Notes under the pieces: model-generated
Told to the model about the DNA's origin: nothing
Database searches by the model: none
Seen by the model: the letters and a program-made list of their open reading frames with translations, nothing else
Part shown: positions 18,794-27,247 of the stretch, in pieces
Layout: each line of letters starts with the position of its first letter
How positions within the stretch are numbered: the stretch's first letter is position 1
Position numbers and translations under genes: made by a program
Assembly: GCA_001804315.1 (NCBI GenBank)
Contig: MHFT01000028.1
Span: 42,544-84,887, forward strand
DNA length: 42,344 bases
Reading direction: 5' to 3'
Source: Omnitrophica bacterium RIFCSPLOWO2_12_FULL_50_11
GTDB lineage: Bacteria > Omnitrophota > Omnitrophia > Omnitrophales > Danuiimicrobiaceae

Positions 18794-19684
18794 TCACCGC
18801 CTTAAAAGATTGCGCTGTTTTAAGAGCTGGACAAGTTTCTTCCGATTTTCCGTGCCCATCTCACAAAGAGGGAGCCTTAACTCGCCCGAAATCATTCCCA
18901 TCAAGGCCAAGGCGGTTTTCGCCGGAATCGGATTCGTCTCGATAAACAGGATTTTCGAAAGGCTAAAGAGTTCGTGATGGAGTTTTTTTGCTCTCCCTAC
19001 CGATCCACTTAAATAGGCTTCCACCATTTCATGGACTTGCTTTGGGACAACATTTGCCACCACAGAAATAACTCCCGTCGCCCCAATCGAAAGGAGCGGA
19101 AGAGTCAAACTGTCCTCGCCGGAAATGAGCGCAAGATTACACGCGGCAACAATTCTACTTGCTTGTTCCAAACTTCCACTTGCTTCTTTAATGCCTATGA
19201 TGTTGGGAAGCTTAGCAAGCCGCGCCACCGTCTCAGGAGCAATTGAAACGCCGGTTCGGCTCGGAACATTGTAAAGGATGATCGGAATATTCACTTTTTT
19301 CGCCAAAAATTCATAATGGCGGTACAGACCTTCCTGCGTCGGTCTGTTGTAATAGGGAGTGACCACCAACACCCCATCCGCACCGCTTTTTTTGGCGTGA
19401 CGGACGAGATCGAGCGCCTCTTCGGTCGAATTAGAACCTGCCCCGCAGATGACCGGCACCCGTCCGCGCACATAATCGACGACAAAAGACATAACTCCTC
19501 GATGTTCTTCGTAGGACAATGTCGATGCTTCTCCGGTCGTCCCACACGGCACGATCACGTCCGTCCCACCGGACAACTGAAAATCAAGAAGCCGCTTGAG
19601 CGACCGTTCATCTACTTTTCCATGACGAAACGGCGTCACAAGCGCTACCATCGACCCTTTTAGATTATCCCGCGTCAGTTCCAT
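18794..19684 (-). CDS. dapA: 4-hydroxy-tetrahydrodipicolinate synthase
   Basis: DapA condenses pyruvate with aspartate semialdehyde, the committed step to diaminopimelate and lysine. It has 296 residues, the normal TIM-barrel length. Seen: PCGTTGEASTLS near residues 46-57 (substrate loop), the catalytic Tyr in IILYNVPSRTG, and the Schiff-base Lys in IIGIKEASGS. The ATG at 19684 overlaps the dapF stop by 10 nt, so the two are translationally coupled. It is the last gene of the uninterrupted arg-lys operon; the next minus-strand gene is the giant secreted protein. Confidence 0.97.
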   Translation of the reverse strand: MELTRDNLKGSMVALVTPFRHGKVDERSLKRLLDFQLSGGTDVIVPCGTTGEASTLSYEEHRGVMSFVVDYVRGRVPVICGAGSNSTEEALDLVRHAKKSGADGVLVVTPYYNRPTQEGLYRHYEFLAKKVNIPIILYNVPSRTGVSIAPETVARLAKLPNIIGIKEASGSLEQASRIVAACNLALISGEDSLTLPLLSIGATGVISVVANVVPKQVHEMVEAYLSGSVGRAKKLHHELFSLSKILFIETNPIPAKTALALMGMISGELRLPLCEMGTENRKKLVQLLKQRNLLRR

Positions 19685-20487
19685 TCCCCAATTCTCCCTT
19701 CAAATACAAATTCTGCTCCGCCTTCAAGATAAACATTACGAATTTTTCCGTTCGTGTTTTCCAAGTCTACGTGAAGCACCTCGCCGCTTTTCGTCTTTAC
19801 TTTGACTGGAACACTGACTCGCTTGGTCAAATGTGCGACGACAGCGCCAGCTGTAGCGCCAGTCCCACAAGATAGCGTTTCGGCTTCAACGCCCCGTTCA
19901 TATGTGCGGACGGAAATGGAGTTTTGGCCGCCCACCTCGACAAAGTCGACATTCGTCCCATTCGGCTGAAATAGTTCATGATAACGAATCGCGCGTCCCA
20001 ACTCATGAACAGGAGTCGAACTCACGTTGTCCGTAAAAATGACCGCGTGAGGAACGCCGGTGTTGATGAAAGATGCAGTGATCGGTGCCGCTAAACCGGC
20101 AAGCACGACGGGTTCACGGTAATCCTTCGGGTCCGCCATCTTAACACGAATCATATTCTCCTTCACTGCGACCTCAACTTCTCCTGAAAGGGTTTCAATA
20201 CGCATCACCTTCGTAAAACCTAACCGTCTGTGCGCGTAAAGACCGACACATCGGAATCCATTGCCGCAAGCCTCCGCTTCTGACCCATCGGCATTGAAGA
20301 TCCTCAAGAAGAAGTCGGAATACTTGGACGGTTCGATGAGCAACACGCCATCGGCTCCGATACGGACATGTGGGCGGCACACATCCGCTGAAAAAGCCCG
20401 CGGGTCACGAATCACACCCTTGCGGTTATCGATCACGATAAAATCGTTTCCGGATGCGACCATCTTCTGAAACGTGATTGACGCCAT
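19675..20487 (-). CDS. dapF: Diaminopimelate epimerase
   Basis: DapF interconverts LL- and meso-diaminopimelate, supplying peptidoglycan and lysine synthesis. It has 270 residues. Both active-site Cys are in their motifs: AEACGNGFRCVG (about residue 73) and ETLSCGTGATAG (about residue 208). The substrate-binding SGNDFIVID is at residues 12-20. It overlaps dapA by 10 nt and follows lysA across a REP-like hairpin (20523-20617). Its presence implies a pathway passing through LL-diaminopimelate (DapL or the succinylase/acetylase routes) and not the direct dehydrogenase; those steps lie outside the window. Confidence 0.97.
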   Translation of the reverse strand: MASITFQKMVASGNDFIVIDNRKGVIRDPRAFSADVCRPHVRIGADGVLLIEPSKYSDFFLRIFNADGSEAEACGNGFRCVGLYAHRRLGFTKVMRIETLSGEVEVAVKENMIRVKMADPKDYREPVVLAGLAAPITASFINTGVPHAVIFTDNVSSTPVHELGRAIRYHELFQPNGTNVDFVEVGGQNSISVRTYERGVEAETLSCGTGATAGAVVAHLTKRVSVPVKVKTKSGEVLHVDLENTNGKIRNVYLEGGAEFVFEGRIGEWN

Positions 20488-20522
20488 ATTGCCCTGCCCT
20501 CACCCGCGATGTCACCTGCGTC

Positions 20523-20617
20523 CGTCATTGCGAGGAAGCGCTCCAACGCGATGACGAAGCAATCTGGCGTTCTGAGATTGCTTCGGCATTGCTTTTGGAC
20601 TCCGCCTCGCAATGACG
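20523..20617. repeat. REP-like inverted repeat, CGTCATTGCGAGG family
   Basis: A 95-bp element begins CGTCATTGCGAGG and ends with its complement CCTCGCAATGACG, with inner arms GAAGCAATCT and AGATTGCTTC. The arms are imperfect in the middle. It fills the lysA-dapF gap. A perfect member of the same family is at 23513-23606 and a translated one at 35459-35572. Confidence 0.85.
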
Positions 20618-20628
20618 ACCCGTCCCGT

Positions 20629-21888
20629 TCACACCCACTTCGGAATGTGTTCTCCTCGAATCAAATCTGCATGTTTCTCGCGCTTTCGGACGACCGCAAA
20701 ACGGCTGCCTTGCACTAATACTTCAGCGGCGCGTGGCCGTGCATTGTAATTGGAAGACATCGTAAAGCCGTAAGCGCCCGCACTCGCAAATGCAAGTAAG
20801 TCGCCCGGCTCGAGTTCTTGAAGCATACGGTTCCTCGCTAAAAAATCGCCGCTCTCGCAAATGGGTCCCACGACGTCATATTTGTACTTCGCAGCCGTAC
20901 CGTTCACCACGAGCGGCCAAATCTCGTGGTAGGAATCGTAGAGAGCTGGACGAATCAAGTCATTCATTCCGCCGTCCACAATCGCGAAATTTCTGCCGGC
21001 CGTTCTTTTAATATACAGGGTGCGTGTGACAAAAATTCCACTGTTTCCCGCAATGAATCTTCCCGGTTCGAGAATGATCTTGAGCTTCCGTCCACGGAAA
21101 AGAGGTAAGATCCTCTTCGCAAACTCATCGGCCGTCTGAGGCTGCTCATCCGAATAAATGATCCCAAGCCCGCCGCCTAAATTAAGATACTCAATTTTCC
21201 GGCCTTGTTTTTCCAAGCGCGTCATAAAAATCATTACCTTACGAAAGGCTTTCAGAAACGGCCCTCCACGAACAATCTGCGAACCGATGTGGACATGGAT
21301 ACCACATAGGTCAAGATCAGGATAACGATCACTGCCTTGGAACACACGAAACGCCGTGTCCAAATCGAGCCCGAATTTAGATTCCCTCTTTCCCGTGGCA
21401 ATGTGCTCATGCGTTCCGGCATCTACATCCGGATTCACACGCAATGAGACTTTGACCCTCTTCCTCAACTTACCCGCCACGTGCTGAATCTGTTCGAGCT
21501 CTGGAACAGACTCCACATTAAACAGCAAAATGCCGACGCGGACTCCTTGTTCAATTTCTTCGTTCGTTTTTCCAACACCCGCATACACGAGCCTAGCAGG
21601 CGGACAAACTGCTTTTCGCGCCCGGAATAATTCCCCGCCCGATACGATATCAAGACCGGCTCCTTTTCGGACAAGAGAACGCAAGACCGCCAAGTTCGAA
21701 TTGGCCTTCATCGAGAAGCAAATGAGCGGCTTCATCGAACGAAAAGCTCGCTCGAGCTTCTCCAAATGCTCCGTGAGGGTTTTGTAACTATACAGGTAGA
21801 AAGGGGTTCCAACTTTCCTTGCTACATCTTTCACTTGAACAGATTCACAGTAAAGCTCGCGGTTCTTGTAATGAAAATCGTGCATCAT
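20629..21888 (-). CDS. lysA: Diaminopimelate decarboxylase
   Basis: LysA decarboxylates meso-diaminopimelate to lysine using pyridoxal phosphate. I place the start at the ATG at 21888 (MMHDFHYKN, 419 residues): GGAGG lies at 21903-21899, 10 nt upstream. A start 45 bp further up (21933) would take its first residues from REP sequence. Motifs: PLP-binding Lys in CFSMKANSNLAVL, GIHVHIGSQI, GGGLGIIYSDEQ, EPGRFIAGNSG, and the C-terminal CESGDFLA plus GAYGFTMSSNYN. Its 3' end is 11 bp from a REP-like hairpin. It sits between argH and dapF in the operon. Confidence 0.96.
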   Translation of the reverse strand: MMHDFHYKNRELYCESVQVKDVARKVGTPFYLYSYKTLTEHLEKLERAFRSMKPLICFSMKANSNLAVLRSLVRKGAGLDIVSGGELFRARKAVCPPARLVYAGVGKTNEEIEQGVRVGILLFNVESVPELEQIQHVAGKLRKRVKVSLRVNPDVDAGTHEHIATGKRESKFGLDLDTAFRVFQGSDRYPDLDLCGIHVHIGSQIVRGGPFLKAFRKVMIFMTRLEKQGRKIEYLNLGGGLGIIYSDEQPQTADEFAKRILPLFRGRKLKIILEPGRFIAGNSGIFVTRTLYIKRTAGRNFAIVDGGMNDLIRPALYDSYHEIWPLVVNGTAAKYKYDVVGPICESGDFLARNRMLQELEPGDLLAFASAGAYGFTMSSNYNARPRAAEVLVQGSRFAVVRKREKHADLIRGEHIPKWV

Positions 21889-21912
21889 AGCAAGAATGCC
21901 TCCATCCAGAGT

Positions 21913-21996
21913 CGTCATCCTGAGGCAGCACACAAAAGCATTGCCGAAGGATCCGGTCTGGATTCTTCGGCCCGCTCCGCGGGCCTCAGAATGACG
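21913..21996. repeat. REP-like inverted repeat, CGTCATCCTGAGG family
   Basis: The element starts CGTCATCCTGAGG and ends CCTCAGAATGACG, with an inner GGATCC and a GCCCGC/GCGGGC hairpin. It fills the argH-lysA gap. Its right end overlaps the last codons of argH, and the argH stop codon is the TGA inside the CATTCTGAGG end (minus strand). Confidence 0.85.
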
Positions 21997-23413
21997 ACTG
22001 TTTCCGTCTCCGCGCTCTTTTGAAACGCAAAGCTTCCAACTTGAGCCTTCCCTTCCACGCCCGTATCTGCTTGGTTACCAATTCCGGTCTTGTGCTTCCG
22101 ATCGGCCACTTACGCGAAACGGAAACCTGGGGATCGAACAATTCATACACATCCTTCTGAAAAGCTCGAGAATGCTTTCGATAAACTTCGAAAGGAAGAC
22201 CGCTTAACGAGCTGTGCGACTCTGACACCTTCTGAACCAAGCGTCCGACGATCTCGTGCGCTTCCCGAAACGGGACGCTTTTTTTCACCAAATACTCAAG
22301 CACATCCGTCGCAAAGAGAAAACTATCTTTCGAGGCTTTGAGGCAGTTCGCCTCGTTCACCGAAAGCGTTCGGACCGTCATTTCCAAAACGGAAAGGCTT
22401 TCTTGCGCAAGCTGGAGCGAAGAAAAAAGCGGTTTTTTGTCCTCCTGCATATCACGGTTGTACGCCAGAGGAAGCCCTTTCATTGTCGTGAGGACGGAGA
22501 CCAAATTTCCGTATGCTTCCCCTGTTTTCCCACGAATCAGTTCTAAGATGTCCGGGTTTTTCTTATGGGGCATCAAGCTCGATCCCGTCGAAAACTGGTC
22601 GTCCACTTCAATAAATCCAAACTCCTGCGAATTCCACAGGATTAGGTCCTCACAGATCCTGGAAAGATGGGTAAATAAAATTGCGATCGCGGACAGGGTT
22701 TCCATCACAAAATCCCGGTCGCTCACCGAATCCAAGCTGTTCGCGGTCGGTTTTTGAAAGCCCAATAGCTGCGCAACATAACGCCGATCTACCGGAAGGT
22801 TTGAACCTGCCAAAGCACCGGCACCCAGCGGACACTCATTGAAACGCTTTCTCGCATCCAGGAGCCGGGACTTATCCCGCTCAAACATCTCGACATAGGC
22901 AAGCAAGTGATGGGCGAGGAGGACGACCTGCGCCCGCTGGAGATGCGTGTAACCCGGAATCAGGACTTTTTGATTTTTTTCAGCTTGAACCACCAAAGTC
23001 ATTTGGAATTTATTGATCACTTCGAAAAGCCCCTGGATTTTTCCCCTCAAGTAAATTCTCATCGACGTCGACACAAGGTCGTTACGCGACCGTGCGGTAT
23101 GAAGTTTTCTTCCAAGTCTGCCAATCTTTTTTTCAAGGCTTGCTTGAATCAAGGTGTGAATATCTTCATATTCGTTCATGACGCTGGTGACCTGTCTGCG
23201 CCTAAGCGTCCCCAGCACTTCTCTGAGGCCGCTCACGAGCGCACGGGAATCTTTCTCGGAAATAAGACTCACCTTCCCGAGCATCTTGGCATGAGCGATA
23301 CTGGTTTGTACCTCCGCATTCAAAAGTTCATGGTCCACACCCAGCGAATAAGAAAACTTCTTTGCCAGCTCATGCAAGTCAGATTTAAACCGCGAACCCC
23401 ACATCTTTTTCAT
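21986..23413 (-). CDS. argH: Argininosuccinate lyase
   Basis: ArgH cleaves argininosuccinate to arginine and fumarate, the last step of arginine synthesis. It has 475 residues, slightly longer than usual. Motifs: MWGSRF start, HTARSRNDLVSTSMRIYLR, GYTHLQRAQ, and the lyase signature GSSLMPHKKNPD containing the catalytic-loop Ser. The C-terminal tail RRRKQSSF is partly encoded by a REP element, which also supplies the stop, so the native C terminus was probably replaced when the repeat inserted. It lies between argG and lysA, separated from argG by a composite REP. Confidence 0.97.
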   Translation of the reverse strand: MKKMWGSRFKSDLHELAKKFSYSLGVDHELLNAEVQTSIAHAKMLGKVSLISEKDSRALVSGLREVLGTLRRRQVTSVMNEYEDIHTLIQASLEKKIGRLGRKLHTARSRNDLVSTSMRIYLRGKIQGLFEVINKFQMTLVVQAEKNQKVLIPGYTHLQRAQVVLLAHHLLAYVEMFERDKSRLLDARKRFNECPLGAGALAGSNLPVDRRYVAQLLGFQKPTANSLDSVSDRDFVMETLSAIAILFTHLSRICEDLILWNSQEFGFIEVDDQFSTGSSLMPHKKNPDILELIRGKTGEAYGNLVSVLTTMKGLPLAYNRDMQEDKKPLFSSLQLAQESLSVLEMTVRTLSVNEANCLKASKDSFLFATDVLEYLVKKSVPFREAHEIVGRLVQKVSESHSSLSGLPFEVYRKHSRAFQKDVYELFDPQVSVSRKWPIGSTRPELVTKQIRAWKGRLKLEALRFKRARRRKQSSF

Positions 23414-23441
23414 GCCGTTCCTCTGTGCCTGTTCACTCTTC

Positions 23442-23661
23442 CGTCATCCTGAGGCGGCAATACCTAGCAAGGCCGACTTGTCCGCCGTGTTTTTGGCGGA
23501 AGGACCTACTCCCGTCATTGCGAGGCAGAATCCCAAAGCAATGCCGAAGCAATCTACGTTCTGAGATTGCTTCGGCATTGCTTTGGGATTCTGCCTCGCA
23601 ATGACGGGGCCGTTGCGCTAGCCTGTCGACAGGCCGGCTTCGGATCTCCTTCAGGATGACG
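23442..23661. repeat. Composite REP: CGTCATCCTGAGG-family element interrupted by a second REP
   Basis: The outer ends are CGTCATCCTGAGG (from 23442) and CTTCAGGATGACG (to 23661). Inside lie a short TCCGCC...GGCGGA hairpin (23481-23500), the complete 94-bp CGTCATTGCGAGG element (23513-23606), and a CCTGTCGACAGG palindrome near 23621-23632. The whole fills the argG-argH gap (23414-23677). Confidence 0.8.
23513..23606. repeat. Perfect 43-bp inverted repeat, CGTCATTGCGAGG family
   Basis: Arms 23513-23555 and 23564-23606 are exactly complementary over 43 bp, with the 8-nt loop ACGTTCTG. The perfection suggests recent insertion or active gene-conversion-like maintenance compared with the diverged copy at 20523-20617. 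It is nested inside the CGTCATCCTGAGG-type element. Confidence 0.95.
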
Positions 23662-23677
23662 ATGCCTTGGCTTGCCG

Positions 23678-24865
23678 TCATCTTTTTTTCTCATACGGCA
23701 GTCCCCAAATTTTGAGGAACCCTTCTGCCGCCGCCCGGTCAAATTCATCTCGAGCTGAATACGTAGCGAGCCGCTCGGAATAAAGCGAACGCGGAGACCG
23801 GCGGCCGACCACCGCGAGGCTTCCACACTGGAGCTTCATCCGCACCGAACCCGTCACACGATTTTGGTACGAGGCGAAAAATTGATCGAGCGCCTCCCGA
23901 AGCGGCGTGAACCACAATCCGTAATAGACAAGCTCCGAGTACTTTTCGGAAAGCAGGCGTTTATAGTGCATCAACTCCCGATCGAGGACGAGTGACTCTA
24001 ACTCCTCATGCGCCAAATTCAAAATCGTTGCCGCCGGTGCTTCGTACACCTCCCGCGATTTGATGCCGACCAATCGATTTTCAACGAGATCCATCCGGCC
24101 TGCACCGTAACGGCCTCCGAGGGCATTCAATCGCTCGATGAGTGGAACGAGAGACATACGTTTCCCATTCAGCGAAACGGGTATACCGGCGGTGAAGTCG
24201 ATTGTCAAATAGTACGGTGCTTTCGGCGTTCGATCGGGCGGCCGTGTGATCCGATAAGCGTCCTCGGGAGGTTCCCGCCAAGGATCTTCTAAGACACCGG
24301 CTTCAATGGAAACACCCCAGATGTTTTTGTCAATCGAATACGGACTTTTCTTTGTGGCAGAAACCAAAATGCCGTGCTTCTTCGCATATGCGATTTCCTC
24401 TTCGCGCGAACTGAATGACCACTCCCGCAGTGGTGCCAAAATCTTGAGCTTTGAGTTGAGTGACCGCACGCCAAGTTCGACCCGCACTTGGTCGTTTCCC
24501 TTTCCAGAACAACCATGTGCCACACAACCGGCCCGTTCCTTCGCAGCAATTTGTACGAGCCGCTTCGCTATTAATGGCCGGCCGAGCGCGGTCGCAAGGA
24601 AATATTTTCCTTCGTATTTCGCATGAGCCCAAAGCGCCGGGCGGACGAAATCGTGCGCAAACTCCTTTTTCAGATCCTCAATATAAACTTTAGAAGCTCC
24701 GGCAGAACGGGCCCTTTGTGTCAAGACTTTCCGATCCTGGACCTCACCGAGAAACGCAGAAAAACAAATCACCTCTGCGCTGTACGTATCGCGGATCCAG
24801 CGAACTGCACACGAAGTATCTAAACCGCCTGAGTACGCAAGAACTACTTTTTTCATTTTTTCCAC
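23678..24865 (-). CDS. argG: Argininosuccinate synthase
   Basis: ArgG joins citrulline and aspartate with ATP. It has 395 residues. The N-terminal PP-loop is VVLAYSGGLDTSCAV (residues 7-21), and the citrulline/aspartate-site segment is GCSGKGNDQVRVEL, where most family members have GCTGKGNDQVRFE. The start may be the ATG at 24865 or the second Met 9 nt on (MKKVVLAYSGG), which matches the family start better. The stop is in a run of A just before the composite REP. The 125-bp gap to argF holds degenerate CGTCATTGCGAGG sequence. Confidence 0.97.
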   Translation of the reverse strand: MEKMKKVVLAYSGGLDTSCAVRWIRDTYSAEVICFSAFLGEVQDRKVLTQRARSAGASKVYIEDLKKEFAHDFVRPALWAHAKYEGKYFLATALGRPLIAKRLVQIAAKERAGCVAHGCSGKGNDQVRVELGVRSLNSKLKILAPLREWSFSSREEEIAYAKKHGILVSATKKSPYSIDKNIWGVSIEAGVLEDPWREPPEDAYRITRPPDRTPKAPYYLTIDFTAGIPVSLNGKRMSLVPLIERLNALGGRYGAGRMDLVENRLVGIKSREVYEAPAATILNLAHEELESLVLDRELMHYKRLLSEKYSELVYYGLWFTPLREALDQFFASYQNRVTGSVRMKLQCGSLAVVGRRSPRSLYSERLATYSARDEFDRAAAEGFLKIWGLPYEKKR

Positions 24866-24990
24866 CGTTCCATTTCACTCACCGTCATCCGGGAGCAACA
24901 ACTCAGCACAAATTGCCGGTGCCATCTGCATCCGTCATTGCGAGGATGCAATCCAGGCGACGACGGCCACAGAGTGACGAGAAGAAGTCA

Positions 24991-25935
24991 TTACTCGACC
25001 ACAGCGGGGACTTGTCCCGACATACCCAAGAGATAGATCAAGATTGCTTTTTGCACGTGGAGGCGGTTTTCTGCCTGGTCAAATACGATCGACTGTTTCC
25101 CTTCCATCACGTCATTCGTCACTTCCTCACCGCGATGGGCGGGAAGACAATGCATCAGGCGTGCATTTTTTCCAGCCCTTTTCATCAGCGCCCGATTGAC
25201 CTGGAATCCTTTAAAGGCTTTCATTTTCTCCGCTTTCGTCTCTTCACCCATGCTCAACCACACATCGGTGTAAACGATCTGAGCTCCTTCGACGGCTTTC
25301 TCTGGCAAATGGGTTGCCACGAGCTCGGCCTTTGTCTTTTTTGCGTCATTCAGCGCACGGCGAAAAATGGCTTTGTCGGGCGGATGCTCTCTCGGCGTTG
25401 CAAAACTAAATTGAGCTCCCAACCGCGCGGCAATACCTAAGAGTGAATTGAGCACATTATTTCCGTCGCCGACAAAAGCAATTTTCTTCTCGTCCACGGA
25501 GCCCAATACTTCTTCGATCGTAAAGAAATCCCCAATCACCTGACACGGATGTTCGAGATCGCTTAAGCCGTTGATCACCGGCTTCTCAAAATATCGTGCG
25601 AACTCAACGATGCGCCGGTGTGAAAAGGTCCTCATGACAACCAAATCAAGGTAACGAGCAAGCACGCGCGCGACATCCCTGACTTCTTCCCGAACACCTA
25701 ATTTGATATCACCAGGACCTAAGTAAATCACGTGGCCGCCCATCGTGGAAAAACCAACTTCAAAAGACACCCACGTACGCGTCGACGGCTTCTCGAAAAT
25801 AAGGCCCATCGCTTTTCCACGAAAGAGGTTTCGATACGCGTCGGGATTCTGCTTCACGCGCCTCGCAAGACCAAAAACGGTCTTTAGCTCAGCCGCATCA
25901 AAATCAAACGCACTAATCAAATGTTTCGGTTTCAT
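24991..25935 (-). CDS. argF: Ornithine carbamoyltransferase
   Basis: This enzyme makes citrulline from ornithine and carbamoyl phosphate. It has 314 residues. Seen: the carbamoyl-phosphate loop PSTRTWVSFE, the conserved Arg in VMRTFSH, HPCQVIGDF, DVWLSMGEE (ornithine site) and HCLPAHRGEEV. The first loop has Trp where most family members have a second Arg (STRTR). HCLPAHRGEE and DVWLSMG favour a true ornithine substrate over acetyl- or succinylornithine. Its ATG directly follows the argD stop, so the two are coupled. Confidence 0.95.
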   Translation of the reverse strand: MKPKHLISAFDFDAAELKTVFGLARRVKQNPDAYRNLFRGKAMGLIFEKPSTRTWVSFEVGFSTMGGHVIYLGPGDIKLGVREEVRDVARVLARYLDLVVMRTFSHRRIVEFARYFEKPVINGLSDLEHPCQVIGDFFTIEEVLGSVDEKKIAFVGDGNNVLNSLLGIAARLGAQFSFATPREHPPDKAIFRRALNDAKKTKAELVATHLPEKAVEGAQIVYTDVWLSMGEETKAEKMKAFKGFQVNRALMKRAGKNARLMHCLPAHRGEEVTNDVMEGKQSIVFDQAENRLHVQKAILIYLLGMSGQVPAVVE

Positions 25936-27120
25936 TTAGATCGATGCAAACACGCCGTCCAGAATCCTAACGCCTTGATCGATTAAGCGCTTCGTAATCG
26001 TAATCGCCGGCAGCAACCGGAGCACCCGTTCCTGCGTACAGTTGATTAAAAGCCCACGCTCGCGGCACCGATCGACAATCGCTGCACCAGGACGATCGAG
26101 TTCCACACCCAGCATGAGCCCGATCCCCCGGACTTCTTTAATCAAAGAGTATTTCGCCTTTAGCTCGAGCAGTTTGGACCGGAGATAATCACCCATCAAC
26201 GCTACATTTTGAAGCAATTTCTCTTTCTCGATTGTTTTAAAGACGGCCAACGCCGCTGCCGTGACAAGTGGATTGCCCCCATAGGTACAGGCGTGCGAAC
26301 CCGGAGTCAATACGTCCTCTTTTATTTTTCGATGCACGACGAGCGCGCCGATCGGAACGCCGCTGCCCAAAGACTTTGCGAGTGTCATCAAGTCAGGTTC
26401 CACACCGTAATGCTGATAGGCAAACCACTTTCCGGTACGGCCTATTCCGGTTTGCACTTCATCAAAAATGAGAAGCAAATTCTTCTCGTCACAAAGTGCG
26501 CGGACCTCACGAACGTAGGCCTGATCCGCGACGTTAATACCACCTTCGCCCTGGATTAACTCTAGTGCGATCGCCACGGTTTTGTTCGTCACCGCTCTCT
26601 TAAGCGCTTCCAAATCATTAAGCGGAACGTGTTTAAAGCCCTCCGGCAGCGGTTCAAAACCTTTCTGAATCCGCTCCTGTCCTGTTGCTGCAACGGTGGC
26701 AAGGGTTCGGCCATGAAAAGACCGCTCCATGCTGACCATTTCATACCGGCCGGTCGGTGAACCGAATTTTCGCGCGAATTTAATCGCGCTTTCCATTGCT
26801 TCAGCACCGCTGTTACAAAAGAAAACGCGGCCGGGAAAAGACTTGGCAATAATCTTTTCGGCCAGCTGCCCTTGTTTTAAGCCGTAATAATTGTTTGGAA
26901 CATGCAGCAATTTCCGCACCTGATGCTTAATCGCATGAACCACGTTCGGGTGGCAGTGCCCCAAACCCGAAACGGCCCATCCGGGGAAAAAATCCAGATA
27001 CTCCTTCCCCTCGATGTCCCAAACTTTTGAGCCCTTCCCCTTCACGATGCACAGGGGAGACTTTCGATACGTGGGCAACACATAGCGGTCATAAAGATCA
27101 GCGACTTCTTTAGTATTCAT
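25936..27120 (-). CDS. argD: Acetylornithine aminotransferase
   Basis: A class-III PLP aminotransferase of 394 residues converting N-acetylglutamate semialdehyde to N-acetylornithine. Seen: FFPGWAVSGLGHCHP, FCNSGAEAMESAIKFAR, SFHGRTLATVAATGQ, the PLP-contacting IFDEVQTGIGRTG, and the Schiff-base Lys in TLAKSLGSGVPIGA. Related enzymes can also act as succinyldiaminopimelate aminotransferase, which would serve the lysine branch here; that is family knowledge and not shown. It is followed without a gap by argF and preceded by an array of 7-bp repeats. Confidence 0.95.
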   Translation of the reverse strand: MNTKEVADLYDRYVLPTYRKSPLCIVKGKGSKVWDIEGKEYLDFFPGWAVSGLGHCHPNVVHAIKHQVRKLLHVPNNYYGLKQGQLAEKIIAKSFPGRVFFCNSGAEAMESAIKFARKFGSPTGRYEMVSMERSFHGRTLATVAATGQERIQKGFEPLPEGFKHVPLNDLEALKRAVTNKTVAIALELIQGEGGINVADQAYVREVRALCDEKNLLLIFDEVQTGIGRTGKWFAYQHYGVEPDLMTLAKSLGSGVPIGALVVHRKIKEDVLTPGSHACTYGGNPLVTAAALAVFKTIEKEKLLQNVALMGDYLRSKLLELKAKYSLIKEVRGIGLMLGVELDRPGAAIVDRCRERGLLINCTQERVLRLLPAITITKRLIDQGVRILDGVFASI

Positions 27121-27132
27121 GTTGTAAGATTA

Positions 27133-27239
27133 CAGAAGTCAGAAGACAGAAATCAGAAGTCAGAAAAAACCAGAAGACCTCTGTCCTCTGACCTCTGTCC
27201 TCTGACCTCTGACTTCTGACCTCTGACCTCTGACCTCTG
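27133..27239. repeat. Heptanucleotide tandem repeat in inverted arrangement
   Basis: The left part (27133-27167) is five copies of a CAGAAGT-like heptamer. The right part (27177-27239) is nine copies of ACCTCTG/TCCTCTG/ACTTCTG, the complement of the left unit. Together they can fold into a slipped hairpin. The array fills the argB-argD gap of 127 bp and could vary in copy number by slippage. Confidence 0.9.
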
Positions 27240-27247
27240 TTCTCTCC

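Noticed and set aside
21889-21933. Upstream start for lysA (MCCLRMTTLDGG...)
   Set aside because: Those residues come largely from a REP element, and a GGAGG site supports the ATG at 21888.
27133-27239. CRISPR array
   Set aside because: The units are 7 bp with no unique spacers, in inverted halves, and there are no cas genes nearby.
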